DNA of 19,792 nt, from assembly GCA_937975585.1 (NCBI GenBank), contig CALJUC010000151.1, positions 1 through 19,792 of the forward strand, in the 5' to 3' direction. Position numbers and translations under genes: made by a program. The notes under the pieces are model-generated. The model ran no database searches and was not told where the DNA came from. It saw only the letters and a list, made by a program, of their open reading frames with translations. Below are positions 7,669-14,872 of the stretch, piece by piece (within the stretch, counting starts at the first letter, position 1; every line of letters starts with the position of its first letter). This DNA comes from an uncultured Moraxella sp. Lineage in GTDB: Bacteria; Pseudomonadota; Gammaproteobacteria; Pseudomonadales; Moraxellaceae.

Positions 7669-8160
7669 TTATTGTTTGACTGGTGTCGCTGGCATAAACT
7701 GCCCTGAGTTGACATCAGTACCGCGCGCTTGGTGGTCGTTCTTCAGTGACTTGGCGACTTCAGGTGGCATATAGTTTTCATCGTGCTTTGCTAACACCTC
7801 TTTCGCGACAAAGGTCGTGCCATCCATCTCACCCGTGGCGACAATGCCTGAACCTTCTGCAAACAAGTCTGGTAGGATACCTTGGTACGTGACAGGCACG
7901 GTAGATTTAAAATCCGTGATTTGGAATTTGACATTTAGGGGATCTGTTGAATCGCGCTGTACACTGCCTCGTACTACCATACCACCAGCACGAATACGCG
8001 TTTCTTGCGGTGCTTTACCCTGACTTAAAGCAGTTGGGTCAAAATAATAGTCAGTTTGCTGGCCAATGGCATATACCACTAACACTACCGCAATGACCGC
8101 CCCAAATAAGGTTGCCATTACCCACATCAGTTTTTTTTGCCTTACTGCATTCATTGCCAT
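7669..8160 (-). CDS. ccmE: Cytochrome c maturation heme chaperone CcmE
   Basis: CcmE receives heme from the CcmABCD complex in the periplasm, binds it covalently and passes it to the CcmF/H ligase. The 163-residue product has one N-terminal membrane anchor (about 11-33) and a periplasmic beta-barrel (OB fold). The heme-attachment motif LAKHDENYMP has His126 and Tyr130, corresponding to E. coli His130 and Tyr134. AAGGG at 8168-8172 supports the start. It is the last gene of the leftward ccm cluster, but a 174-base gap with its own TATAAT separates it from ccmD. ccmF does not follow, as it would in the standard order. Confidence 0.97.
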   Translation of the reverse strand: MAMNAVRQKKLMWVMATLFGAVIAVVLVVYAIGQQTDYYFDPTALSQGKAPQETRIRAGGMVVRGSVQRDSTDPLNVKFQITDFKSTVPVTYQGILPDLFAEGSGIVATGEMDGTTFVAKEVLAKHDENYMPPEVAKSLKNDHQARGTDVNSGQFMPATPVKQ

Positions 8161-8217
8161 GATATTACCCTTGCAATCTGCCGATTCATTGCGATTAACG
8201 TTACTTTACTGATTACT

Positions 8218-8281
8218 ATTATACACGCTTTTTTATGGCTACATTTGCCGATTACACGCAATTAAATAATGATTATTAATT
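8218..8281 (-). promoter_or_regulatory. Possible ccmE promoter and AT-rich dyad in the ccmD-ccmE gap
   Basis: On the minus strand a perfect TATAAT (8223 down to 8218) lies 58 bases upstream of ccmE, without a clear -35. Upstream of it is the AT-rich dyad TTAAATAATGATTATTAATT (8262-8281). This carries two hexamers of the NATWAT type found in Fur boxes, but the third hexamer does not fit. Separate control of ccmE is suggested; Fur binding is speculative. Confidence 0.3.
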
Positions 8282-8334
8282 GAGTGACTTAGATAATACT
8301 CGGTTATTACTAAGAAATTTTGCACTGACTATCA

Positions 8335-8544
8335 TTATATATCACGTTGACGTGGTACAGACTGACGCTGTTGTTGACGCGCTTGTTGGCGCTCAATATC
8401 ACGAAATAAATTGCGACGCTGACTGACGCTATAGGCAATAAGCCCTAGTAACCCAAGCCAAGTAATAGCGTAACTTGCCCATACAAAAGCACCATGACCA
8501 CCCATTGCAAAAAAATCGCTTAGATTGTTAAAGTAAGGCGTCAC
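8335..8544 (-). CDS. ccmD: Heme exporter subunit CcmD (GTG start)
   Basis: CcmD is the small membrane protein that helps release heme-loaded CcmE from CcmC. With the GTG start at 8544 the product is 69 residues: TPYFNNLSDFFAMGGHGAFVW leads into a single transmembrane helix (about 18-40), followed by a very basic, Gln/Arg-rich cytoplasmic tail. The GTG is preferred over an ATG at 8580 for two reasons. It follows the ccmC stop by one base behind a near-perfect AAGGAG (minus strand, bases 8556-8551), and it gives the usual N-terminus, whereas the ATG would add 12 residues overlapping ccmC with no good ribosome site. Translation is probably coupled to ccmC. Confidence 0.9.
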   Translation of the reverse strand: MTPYFNNLSDFFAMGGHGAFVWASYAITWLGLLGLIAYSVSQRRNLFRDIERQQARQQQRQSVPRQRDI

Positions 8545-8545
8545 A

Positions 8546-9343
8546 TTAGGCTCCTTTTTTGCGCAAGCGGCGACATTCATCTATAACCCATTGTTTGGTG
8601 CTTTCACGTTGCAAAATCAAGGTATTGGTACGATATAATGCCAATGCCGCAACCAAGAAATAACTGCCCAATAACATAATTAACAGCGGAATATACATAT
8701 CAGGTGGCATTTTTGGGCGTTCGGTTAAGGTAAAGGTCGCACCTTGGTGCAAGGTATTCCACCAATTGACAGAGTACTTAATAATCGGCAGATTGACTGC
8801 ACCGACAATAGATAAAATCGCGGCAGCTTTACCACGACTTGCGGTATGTTCAAACGCTGCAAACAGTGCTATCACGCCTGCATACAAAAATGCCAAAATC
8901 AGCATTGACGTTAAGCGCGCGTCCCATACCCAATAGGTGCCCCAAGTCGGCTTGGCCCAAATCGAGCCAGTCAACAAACTAACCACACATAAGATAAAGC
9001 CAATGGGCGCAAGGGCTTGGGCTACCATATTCGCGGTTTTGATTTTCCACACTAGATAAATCACACCCAACACCGCCATCGCCAAATAAATCGACATAGC
9101 GATACCTGCTGCCGGTACGTGGATAAAGATAATCCGGTAGCTATTACCTTGTAGATAATCCGGTGGTGCGAACGCCAATCCCCAAATCGTACCCACCGTC
9201 AGTAGGACGAATGCGATAAGCGCGAGGTATTTGACCCAAGGGGAAAAGATACGATAAAACTCTTTGGTTCCCACGGTTTTTAGGAAACCTTGCCACAGTC
9301 GACTAAAAAAACCAGGTTTTGGGGTGGAAGTCATTTCTGCCAT
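8546..9343 (-). CDS. ccmC: Heme exporter/handling protein CcmC
   Basis: CcmC is the six-helix membrane protein that presents heme to CcmE on the periplasmic face. The product is 265 residues from the ATG at 9343. The tryptophan-rich heme-handling motif WGTYWVWDARLTS lies at 134-146. His75 (in FIHVPAAG) and His199 (in NTLHQGA) correspond to the axial heme ligands of the family. The open frame extends to a TTG at 9370, but the ATG at 9343 has AAGG at 9354-9351 with a 7-base spacer and gives the standard N-terminus. The gene is separated from ccmB by 166 bases with two dyads, and ccmD starts one base after its stop. Confidence 0.97.
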   Translation of the reverse strand: MAEMTSTPKPGFFSRLWQGFLKTVGTKEFYRIFSPWVKYLALIAFVLLTVGTIWGLAFAPPDYLQGNSYRIIFIHVPAAGIAMSIYLAMAVLGVIYLVWKIKTANMVAQALAPIGFILCVVSLLTGSIWAKPTWGTYWVWDARLTSMLILAFLYAGVIALFAAFEHTASRGKAAAILSIVGAVNLPIIKYSVNWWNTLHQGATFTLTERPKMPPDMYIPLLIMLLGSYFLVAALALYRTNTLILQRESTKQWVIDECRRLRKKGA

Positions 9344-9394
9344 CACGTTGCCTTGAAAAAACGGAACCAAAATCGGTAAAAGAATAAAAAAGTT

Positions 9395-9445
9395 GCTAAA
9401 ATCAATCTGTTATTTTAGCGAGTTTTGATATTTTTTTCATCAAAA
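9395..9445. promoter_or_regulatory. Two adjacent dyads upstream of ccmC
   Basis: Perfect 8-bp arms GCTAAAAT (9395-9402) and ATTTTAGC (9412-9419) and perfect 7-bp arms TTTTGAT (9423-9429) and ATCAAAA (9439-9445) stand side by side, each with a 9-base spacer. They occupy the unusual ccmB-ccmC gap. Each GCTAAAAT arm contains a -10-like TAAAAT. They may be operators or part of an internal ccmC promoter. There is no T-run giving a standard terminator. Confidence 0.5.
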
Positions 9446-9509
9446 ATACACTGAATTAACGATGGTAATTCACGCTGCACCTTTAATTATGCTTAGCTAA
9501 GTCATGCAA

Positions 9510-10208
9510 TTAGCTTAACCAAGCAAGCTTTAATGAATACGCAATCACCCAAGGTGTGACAATCACCGCCACAATACTGCCTGCTAATAGTAACGCCAAA
9601 ATTGGTAAGCCATTCATACCCATGGTAAATTGCTCAACTGCCCCTGTGGCAAAAATCAGCACCGGTAACTGCATGGGCAAAGCAATCAGTGGCACCAATA
9701 CTGCGCCATTTTTGAGGGCTAAGGTTAAGCTACTGGCAATCGCTGATAGACACAATAATAAAGGGCTACCCACCACAATCGAACCGGCTAAGGCAAGCGC
9801 TGTCTGACCTGACAAACCAAATAACGGCATTGCTAAGAAGGATAACAATGCAACCATACCCGCACTCGTTAGCCAATGTACCAACAAACGCACCAACACC
9901 CACAATGGCAATGATGCACGAGCAACGACCAATTGCGCTAAGGAGCCATTGTCCAATGCAGGGCGAAACAGCATATCCATCCCCATCAGTAGCGACAGCA
10001 AACCGGCAATCCATACCGCAGGCACACCCAATTGCTTGAGTAAATTTGGCTCAGTACCCATTGCCAAAGGAAACAAGGTAATAATGATAAGAAACAGTAC
10101 CAATGGGTATAACCATTGCACCTTGTTTTGTTGTTTGATTTGCCATTCACGCCGCCAAAAATCGGCAAACGTGGCACTCATACTCGCGTTCACATTGCTT
10201 GTCGTCAT
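9510..10208 (-). CDS. ccmB: Heme exporter ABC-transporter membrane subunit CcmB
   Basis: CcmB is the integral membrane subunit that partners with the CcmA ATPase in the CcmABCD complex. The product is 232 residues, close to the roughly 220 typical of the family, with six predicted hydrophobic segments. The N-terminus has the characteristic FADFWRREWQIKQQNK and PLVLFLIIITLFPLAMG sequence, and the middle has SLLMGMDMLFRPALDNGSLAQL. The start lies 7 bases after the ccmA stop, and GAGGAT overlapping that stop is the ribosome site, so the two genes are translationally coupled. A weak AGCTAA/TTAGCT hairpin overlaps its stop codon. Confidence 0.96.
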   Translation of the reverse strand: MTTSNVNASMSATFADFWRREWQIKQQNKVQWLYPLVLFLIIITLFPLAMGTEPNLLKQLGVPAVWIAGLLSLLMGMDMLFRPALDNGSLAQLVVARASLPLWVLVRLLVHWLTSAGMVALLSFLAMPLFGLSGQTALALAGSIVVGSPLLLCLSAIASSLTLALKNGAVLVPLIALPMQLPVLIFATGAVEQFTMGMNGLPILALLLAGSIVAVIVTPWVIAYSLKLAWLS

Positions 10209-10215
10209 GCTATCC

Positions 10216-10908
10216 TCACACCATATAGCTGGTTAAATCCAGCTGACGATTGGCCACCGCTAAAGCTTGGTGACTGGTTAATAGAACAGCACCCCCTGCA
10301 TTGGCAAATTGCTGTAAGATGCGCTCAATTTTTGCCACCATTGCCACATCTAGGGCGGTCAGTGGTTCATCGAGTAACCAAAATGGACAGTGTGCGACTT
10401 GCTGCAAGCCAAACCATAATCGCGCCAGTCCAACTCGTCGCGTCTGTCCTGCCGACAATTGATAACAGGCAATCTGTTCATAGCCTGCAAGACCAACCCA
10501 ATCCAATGCGTCAGCCAAATCGTGCTCGGTCGGCCGAATGCCATACAATGCCAATAAAAAACGTAAATTTTGCTCAACGGTAAGCTGTAAATGAATACCC
10601 ACTTGATGCCCGATATATAACGGCTGTACCGGCAAACCGGTTTGTCCTTGCCATATCACTTTTCCCTCAATGATAGGAATAAGTCCGGCAAGTTGCATCA
10701 TGAGCGTGGTTTTACCAGTACCATTTTCACCGATGAGATGGCAGATATCGCCCACTTGTAGCGCAAGATTCACCTCCTCACACAAGGGAGATTCACCACG
10801 CTGTACCGTCATATCCTGACAGCTTAGTATTAATTGACGAGTCATGGTACTAGATGGGACATTGTCGTCAAGTCGAGTGGTTATGGGAATAGACTCAGCG
10901 CGGGTCAT
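10216..10908 (-). CDS. ccmA: Heme exporter ATP-binding protein CcmA
   Basis: CcmA is the cytoplasmic ATPase of CcmABCD; ATP hydrolysis is known to drive release of heme-bound CcmE. The 230-residue product shows Walker A GENGTGKTT (60-68), signature LSAGQ (151-155), Walker B FWLLDEP (176-182) and the H-loop His213. The family is usually about 205 residues. The first Met gives a 21-residue extension, while Met22 (nucleotide 10845) would give a typical 209 residues. The first start has a weak GAGAT upstream and the second has no visible site, so I keep the longer form with reservations. It is the first gene of the leftward ccm cluster, behind a TATAAT at 10970-10965. Confidence 0.94.
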   Translation of the reverse strand: MTRAESIPITTRLDDNVPSSTMTRQLILSCQDMTVQRGESPLCEEVNLALQVGDICHLIGENGTGKTTLMMQLAGLIPIIEGKVIWQGQTGLPVQPLYIGHQVGIHLQLTVEQNLRFLLALYGIRPTEHDLADALDWVGLAGYEQIACYQLSAGQTRRVGLARLWFGLQQVAHCPFWLLDEPLTALDVAMVAKIERILQQFANAGGAVLLTSHQALAVANRQLDLTSYMV

Positions 10909-11310
10909 GATAGTATCTCAGTGGAAAGCAAAACAATAATAAACAGTCAAAAATAGTTAGCGTCATTATATACTAAAGCTGCGATTGATAGCGTGATTTG
11001 TCATCCTTACCAACTTTTCTATTACCGTAGGGGTTGTTTCAGCCATTGATACACCTTATATACCTTTGGTCTAAATCACAATTATATAACCCACAATGAC
11101 GCCTAGCGGTGATATTATGGCAGGTCTGATTCGTGATTAGTTGATCTATAGCGACCAAAGTACCGATGACGTCATTAACCCCGTATATAATCTTATTTAG
11201 CCTGTCATTTTATCGGTACTACTAAGCTATATCAGTGATCAAACCCCGTAGTAAGCTCACTTGTCATTACAACATGATAAACGTTAAAGCCTTATGAGCA
11301 TCAAAAAATT
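10909..11310. other. Divergent intergenic region between ccmA and the YbjN-domain gene
   Basis: No coding frame was found in 402 bases. A minus-strand TATAAT (10970 down to 10965) faces ccmA. A plus-strand TATAAT (11186-11191) faces the YbjN gene and lies inside an inverted repeat (11159-11220) next to the palindrome ATGACGTCAT (11166-11175). The 9-mer AACCCCGTA occurs twice (11177-11185 and 11242-11250). Neither -10 has a convincing -35. Confidence 0.5.
11159..11220. repeat. Inverted repeat around a TATAAT upstream of the YbjN gene
   Basis: Perfect 9-bp arms AGTACCGAT (11159-11167) and ATCGGTACT (11212-11220) are separated by 44 bases. Between them lie most of the 10-bp palindrome ATGACGTCAT (11166-11175), one AACCCCGTA copy and a -10-like TATAAT (11186-11191). 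This could be an operator pair or a stem-loop, depending on where transcription starts. Confidence 0.5.
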
Positions 11311-12129
11311 ATGAGTAAGTTACGCCCGACATTGTGGCAACGTATTAAACAACTGTTTTCGCCAGTTGACTCTACCCCATCCGCTGAAGTCGCTGCTTCA
11401 CCTGTACTATTGACAAACAATAGTGCCAACGGCAACGCTCAATCAATCGATAGCCGCGACTTACCGAAGTTAGAAAACGCCACCCAAAGCGGCACCGACA
11501 AAACCCGTGAACAACATGATGAGCCGATAGTTGTTATCGGCTCAGAGGATGCAATGACAACAGAAAAACTATCAGATTTTCCACCCGAGTGGCTATTAGA
11601 ATCGCCAATTATGGTCAGTGACATTGAAGCCATGCTAGAGCAATTGGGCTATCAGTTTGTCTACCATCCGGTACAATCCGAGGATGAACAACAAGTTCAC
11701 CACTTTACCATGCAGGTATCGGATAAAGAACACGAATGGGGCTGTATGGTGCGTTATCTTGGCGAACAACAACTGATGGCTGTGTATAGTATTTTGCCGT
11801 TTAGTGTGCCTGAAAGTCATCGCGCTGATATGCTGGCTGTGATTTCATATCTCAACTACGACTTGGTGATTGGTAATTTAGAGATGGATTTGCACGATGG
11901 CGAGCTGCGTTTTAAGACCTCACTGGACTTAGAAGTCACGGGCGTGACTGAGATGGCACTCAGCTATTTGTTACAAAGTAATTTTTCGTTGGTGTCGCGT
12001 CTATACACCACACTAGAAGAAGTAATTAAAAAGCCTCAACCTGCGGTTGATCTCAATCAAGCGGTTGACCAGTTAATCAACACCCAGCAGGAAAAAACCT
12101 TTTATTTGATGACTGAGGCAATTCAATAA
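11311..12129 (+). CDS. YbjN-domain protein of unknown function
   Basis: The 272-residue product has a basic N-terminus (SKLRPTLWQRIKQLF), a low-complexity, probably disordered stretch (about 18-92), then a YbjN-like domain (about 98-240). That domain contains SDIEAMLEQLGYQF and later SYLNYDLVIGNLEMD. YbjN domains have a fold like type III secretion chaperones; E. coli YbjN is linked to motility and stress phenotypes, but the molecular role is unknown. No signal peptide is seen, so it is probably cytoplasmic. The ATG has no good ribosome site. A six-codon frame (11294-11314, MSIKKL) ends overlapping it as ATGA, so coupling is conceivable. Two terminators follow. Family assignment is moderate to good. 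Confidence 0.8.
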   Translation: MSKLRPTLWQRIKQLFSPVDSTPSAEVAASPVLLTNNSANGNAQSIDSRDLPKLENATQSGTDKTREQHDEPIVVIGSEDAMTTEKLSDFPPEWLLESPIMVSDIEAMLEQLGYQFVYHPVQSEDEQQVHHFTMQVSDKEHEWGCMVRYLGEQQLMAVYSILPFSVPESHRADMLAVISYLNYDLVIGNLEMDLHDGELRFKTSLDLEVTGVTEMALSYLLQSNFSLVSRLYTTLEEVIKKPQPAVDLNQAVDQLINTQQEKTFYLMTEAIQ

Positions 12130-12152
12130 GCCGTCTACCCTGGCTTATTTTT
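12125..12152 (+). terminator. First terminator after the YbjN-domain gene
   Basis: AATAAGCC (12125-12132) pairs perfectly with GGCTTATT (12142-12149), and a short T-run extends to 12152. The stop codon TAA lies within the left arm. It is weaker than the hairpin that follows immediately. Confidence 0.6.
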
Positions 12153-12157
12153 ACAAG

Positions 12158-12186
12158 AAAAAAGGTGCCAATAAAGCACCTTTTTT
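12158..12186. terminator. Bidirectional terminator between the YbjN gene and the dienoyl-CoA reductase gene
   Basis: Perfect 11-bp arms (12158-12168 and 12176-12186) with A6/T6 ends and a GGTGC/GCACC core surround CAATAAA. There are T-runs on both strands. It serves the rightward YbjN gene and the leftward gene whose stop is at 12202. Confidence 0.92.
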
Positions 12187-12201
12187 CTATTTACTTATTG
12201 T

Positions 12202-14373
12202 TTATAGGCTTGCTGCCAGTTCGGCACCCTCACGAATCGCACGTTTGGCATCTAACTCGCCCGCCAGTTTTGCCCCACCAATCAAATGATATTGTCCAGT
12301 TAAGTTATCGCCAACCTCTGGCATCAAATCATTGACTGATTCTTGTCCGGCACATACCACAATGCTATCCACACGCAATAGCTGGCTGTGACCATCCGGA
12401 TTGGTAATCCAAATACCCTCATTGGTGATTTTTTCATAGGCGATACCACTGATTTGCTTGACCCCATGTTTGTTGATATGGGTACGATGTACCCAACCAG
12501 AGGTCTTATTCAGCCCACTTCCCAACCGACCTTTTTTGCGCTGCATTAGGTAAACTTCGCGCGCAGGGACGATTGGCTCAGGCTTCACTAGCCCACCCTC
12601 GGTTTGGTAATTACCCTGGGTATCAACGCCCCATTCTTGTTTCCACGACTCAACGCTTTGTGGGTGCGGCACGGCTACTGGATTGCCGTTACTATCTTTA
12701 CCAAACGGCTGCACATGGTTTGAGGTCAAAAATTCACTGACATCAAAGCCAATCCCGCCTGCACCAATCACAGCGACTTTTTGCCCCGCTTGTTTTTTAC
12801 CAGATAATAATTCGGCATAGCTGATGACTTGTGGCAAATCAGCGCCTTCGATTTGTAGACCACGCGGTACCACGCCTGTGGCGATAATCACATCGTCAAA
12901 CTTGGCCTGTTCAAGCTCCGCTTTGGTCACTTTATGGTTCAGCACCAAGTTAATATTTAGGCTTGTGACCAAGTTTTCAAAATATCGAATGGTTTGATAA
13001 AACTCTTCTTTGCCCGGCACGATCTTGGCATAGTTAAACTGTCCACCGATTTTGCCTTGTGCTTCGTACAAGGTCACATTATGACCGCGTTTGGCAAGTA
13101 CGGTGGCCGCAGATAAGCCCGCCATACCTGCACCAACCACAGCAATATTTTTTGCGGTTTTGACGGGTTTATAGACCAATTCGGTTTCGTAACAAGCTTG
13201 AGGGTTGACCAAACAGGTTGAGCGTTTGTTCTCAAAAGTATGGTCAAGACAGGCTTGGTTACAGGCGATACAGGTATTAATCAAATGGGTTTTGCCCGCT
13301 TGCGCCTTATTAACCCAATTGGCATCAGCCAAGAATGGGCGCGCCATCTGAATCAAGTCTGCCGTACCATTGGCGAGCAATGTTTCGGCGGTTTCTGGCA
13401 TATTAATGCGGTTAGCCACCATCACCGGAATCGTCACGTGTTTTTTGACCTCGGCAACGACATTGGCAAACGCAGCACGTGGCACTGAGGTGACAATAGT
13501 TGGAATACGCGCTTCATGCCAACCGATACCCGTATTGATAATAGTCACACCTGCCTGCTCAAGCGCTTGGGCAATTTGAATTACCTCATCAATGGTGTTA
13601 CCATCCGGTACCAAGTCCATCATCGACAGTCGAAAAGTGATAATAAACTCTTTCCCCACCGCATCGCGTACCGCGCGTACGACTGCCAATGGAAACCGCA
13701 TACGATTTTCTAAGCTACCACCGTATTGATCGGTACGTGCATTGACATGGCGACTCAAAAACTGGTTGAGCAAATAGCCTTCTGAACCCATGATTTCGAC
13801 ACCATCATAACCCGCCAATTTGGCCAGTTTGGCGGTATGCGCAAAGTCCGCAATGGTGCTCTGGATATTTTTTTCGCTCATTTCACGCGGTTTGAAAGGG
13901 GAAATCGGTGATTTTACCGGACTGGCAGAGACCACAAACGGGTGATAGCCATAGCGCCCACTGTGCAAAATCTGCATGACCAATTTACTACCGTATTGGT
14001 GCGCCGCTTTGGTTAAACGGCGATGGTTAAAGACATCGGCTTTTTGGTTCAGCGTACCGCCAAGTGGGGTTAACCAACCCTCACGATTGGGTGAAATCCC
14101 CCCAGTAATCATCATCGCCACCCCACCTTTGGCACGTTCAGCAAAGTAGGCGGCAAGCTTGCCATAGTTAAAAAACCTGTCTTCAAGTCCGGTGTGCATC
14201 GAGCCCATGACAATGCGGTTTTTGAGAGTGGTAAACCCCAAATCCAATGGCTCAAAAATATGTGGATATATCATCTCATCATTGACGGTTTGACTAGCGA
14301 TACGTTGCTCGGTGTCTTGAGATGCTAAAGTATGGGGCGTGTCCAATACTTGGCTTTCAGGCATGGCAGACAT
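12202..14373 (-). CDS. fadH: NADPH-dependent 2,4-dienoyl-CoA reductase (FadH type)
   Basis: FadH reduces 2,4-dienoyl-CoA during beta-oxidation of unsaturated fatty acids, using FMN, a 4Fe-4S cluster and FAD. The 723-residue product has an Old Yellow Enzyme-type barrel (about 35-365), the cluster cysteines 368, 371, 375 and 387 with the same spacing as E. coli FadH, and an FAD/NAD(P) domain beginning VVGAGMAGLSAA (about 412). Tyr200 (GSEGYLLNQF) and His286 (GIGWHEAR) match E. coli Tyr166 and His252. The 34-residue N-terminal extension is unusual; the start is supported by AAGGAT at 14379-14384. A related FMN/FAD oxidoreductase with another substrate remains possible. It is divergent from an acyl-CoA ligase. 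Confidence 0.9.
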   Translation of the reverse strand: MSAMPESQVLDTPHTLASQDTEQRIASQTVNDEMIYPHIFEPLDLGFTTLKNRIVMGSMHTGLEDRFFNYGKLAAYFAERAKGGVAMMITGGISPNREGWLTPLGGTLNQKADVFNHRRLTKAAHQYGSKLVMQILHSGRYGYHPFVVSASPVKSPISPFKPREMSEKNIQSTIADFAHTAKLAKLAGYDGVEIMGSEGYLLNQFLSRHVNARTDQYGGSLENRMRFPLAVVRAVRDAVGKEFIITFRLSMMDLVPDGNTIDEVIQIAQALEQAGVTIINTGIGWHEARIPTIVTSVPRAAFANVVAEVKKHVTIPVMVANRINMPETAETLLANGTADLIQMARPFLADANWVNKAQAGKTHLINTCIACNQACLDHTFENKRSTCLVNPQACYETELVYKPVKTAKNIAVVGAGMAGLSAATVLAKRGHNVTLYEAQGKIGGQFNYAKIVPGKEEFYQTIRYFENLVTSLNINLVLNHKVTKAELEQAKFDDVIIATGVVPRGLQIEGADLPQVISYAELLSGKKQAGQKVAVIGAGGIGFDVSEFLTSNHVQPFGKDSNGNPVAVPHPQSVESWKQEWGVDTQGNYQTEGGLVKPEPIVPAREVYLMQRKKGRLGSGLNKTSGWVHRTHINKHGVKQISGIAYEKITNEGIWITNPDGHSQLLRVDSIVVCAGQESVNDLMPEVGDNLTGQYHLIGGAKLAGELDAKRAIREGAELAASL

Positions 14374-14872
14374 AGTACATCCTTATAACAATTATTTATC
14401 AATATACAATAGCTCAAATCATAGCACGCTTTATTATGGGCATTTTAAAAAAAATGTGACTGACTGTTTTTACAACGTACGCTTGCTAATTGGCTAATAT
14501 TGATGCTTTCACCATGACTTACAAAATATGTATTTGCTAGCTGTGCCTAATGTGTCGCAAATCACCGGTAAAAGTAGAAAGTTTATCCTTATAAGATAAT
14601 ATTGGATTTATTACGAGAGAGTCATCACGGTTTATCAGTGTTTCCGCCAAAGCCAAATCATCCCTACCAACAGCCGCATTATCATAAAGTTAGTGCTAGT
14701 CTGTCACAACTTTAGTGGATTAGGCTACCAAAATTGACTGATCCTTGTTAAGATAATGGTATTAAATGGATGTTTCCCATGGGCGTTTTTATCGCTAACG
14801 TGATTCAGCGCTTAGCCGATAAGTCAAAAATTAACGTGTATTGCATTACCCTTATCAATGACAGGAGTTGTT
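14374..14872. other. Divergent intergenic region between fadH and the acyl-CoA ligase gene
   Basis: About 500 bases without a credible gene. It holds the extended -10 for fadH (minus strand, 14426-14418), a near-palindrome TTATC-CTTATAA-GATAA (14583-14599), an AAAGTT/AACTTT dyad (14686-14713), and a TTGACT (14734-14739) with GATAAT (14752-14757) spaced too closely (12 bases) to be a normal promoter. No rightward promoter can be called with confidence. Confidence 0.45.
14418..14426 (-). promoter_or_regulatory. Extended -10 element for fadH
   Basis: On the minus strand TGCTATGAT reads as an extended -10 (TG-N-TATGAT), about 45 bases upstream of the fadH start. The identical 9-mer precedes recA on the plus strand (17930-17938). 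Confidence 0.4.

Noticed and set aside
8545..8580. Upstream ATG giving an 81-residue CcmD
   Set aside because: It overlaps ccmC, has no good ribosome site and adds 12 atypical residues. The GTG at 8544 follows a strong AAGGAG and gives the family N-terminus.
9344..9370. TTG start extending CcmC by nine residues
   Set aside because: The ATG at 9343 has AAGG at a proper distance and gives the usual start; the TTG has no clear site.
10116..10583. 155-codon rightward open frame across ccmB/ccmA
   Set aside because: It lies antisense to two well-supported genes, has no ribosome site, and its translation resembles no protein family.
14858..14872. Earlier in-frame ATG for the acyl-CoA ligase
   Set aside because: The ribosome site AGGAG (14863-14867) lies downstream of it and serves the ATG at 14873.
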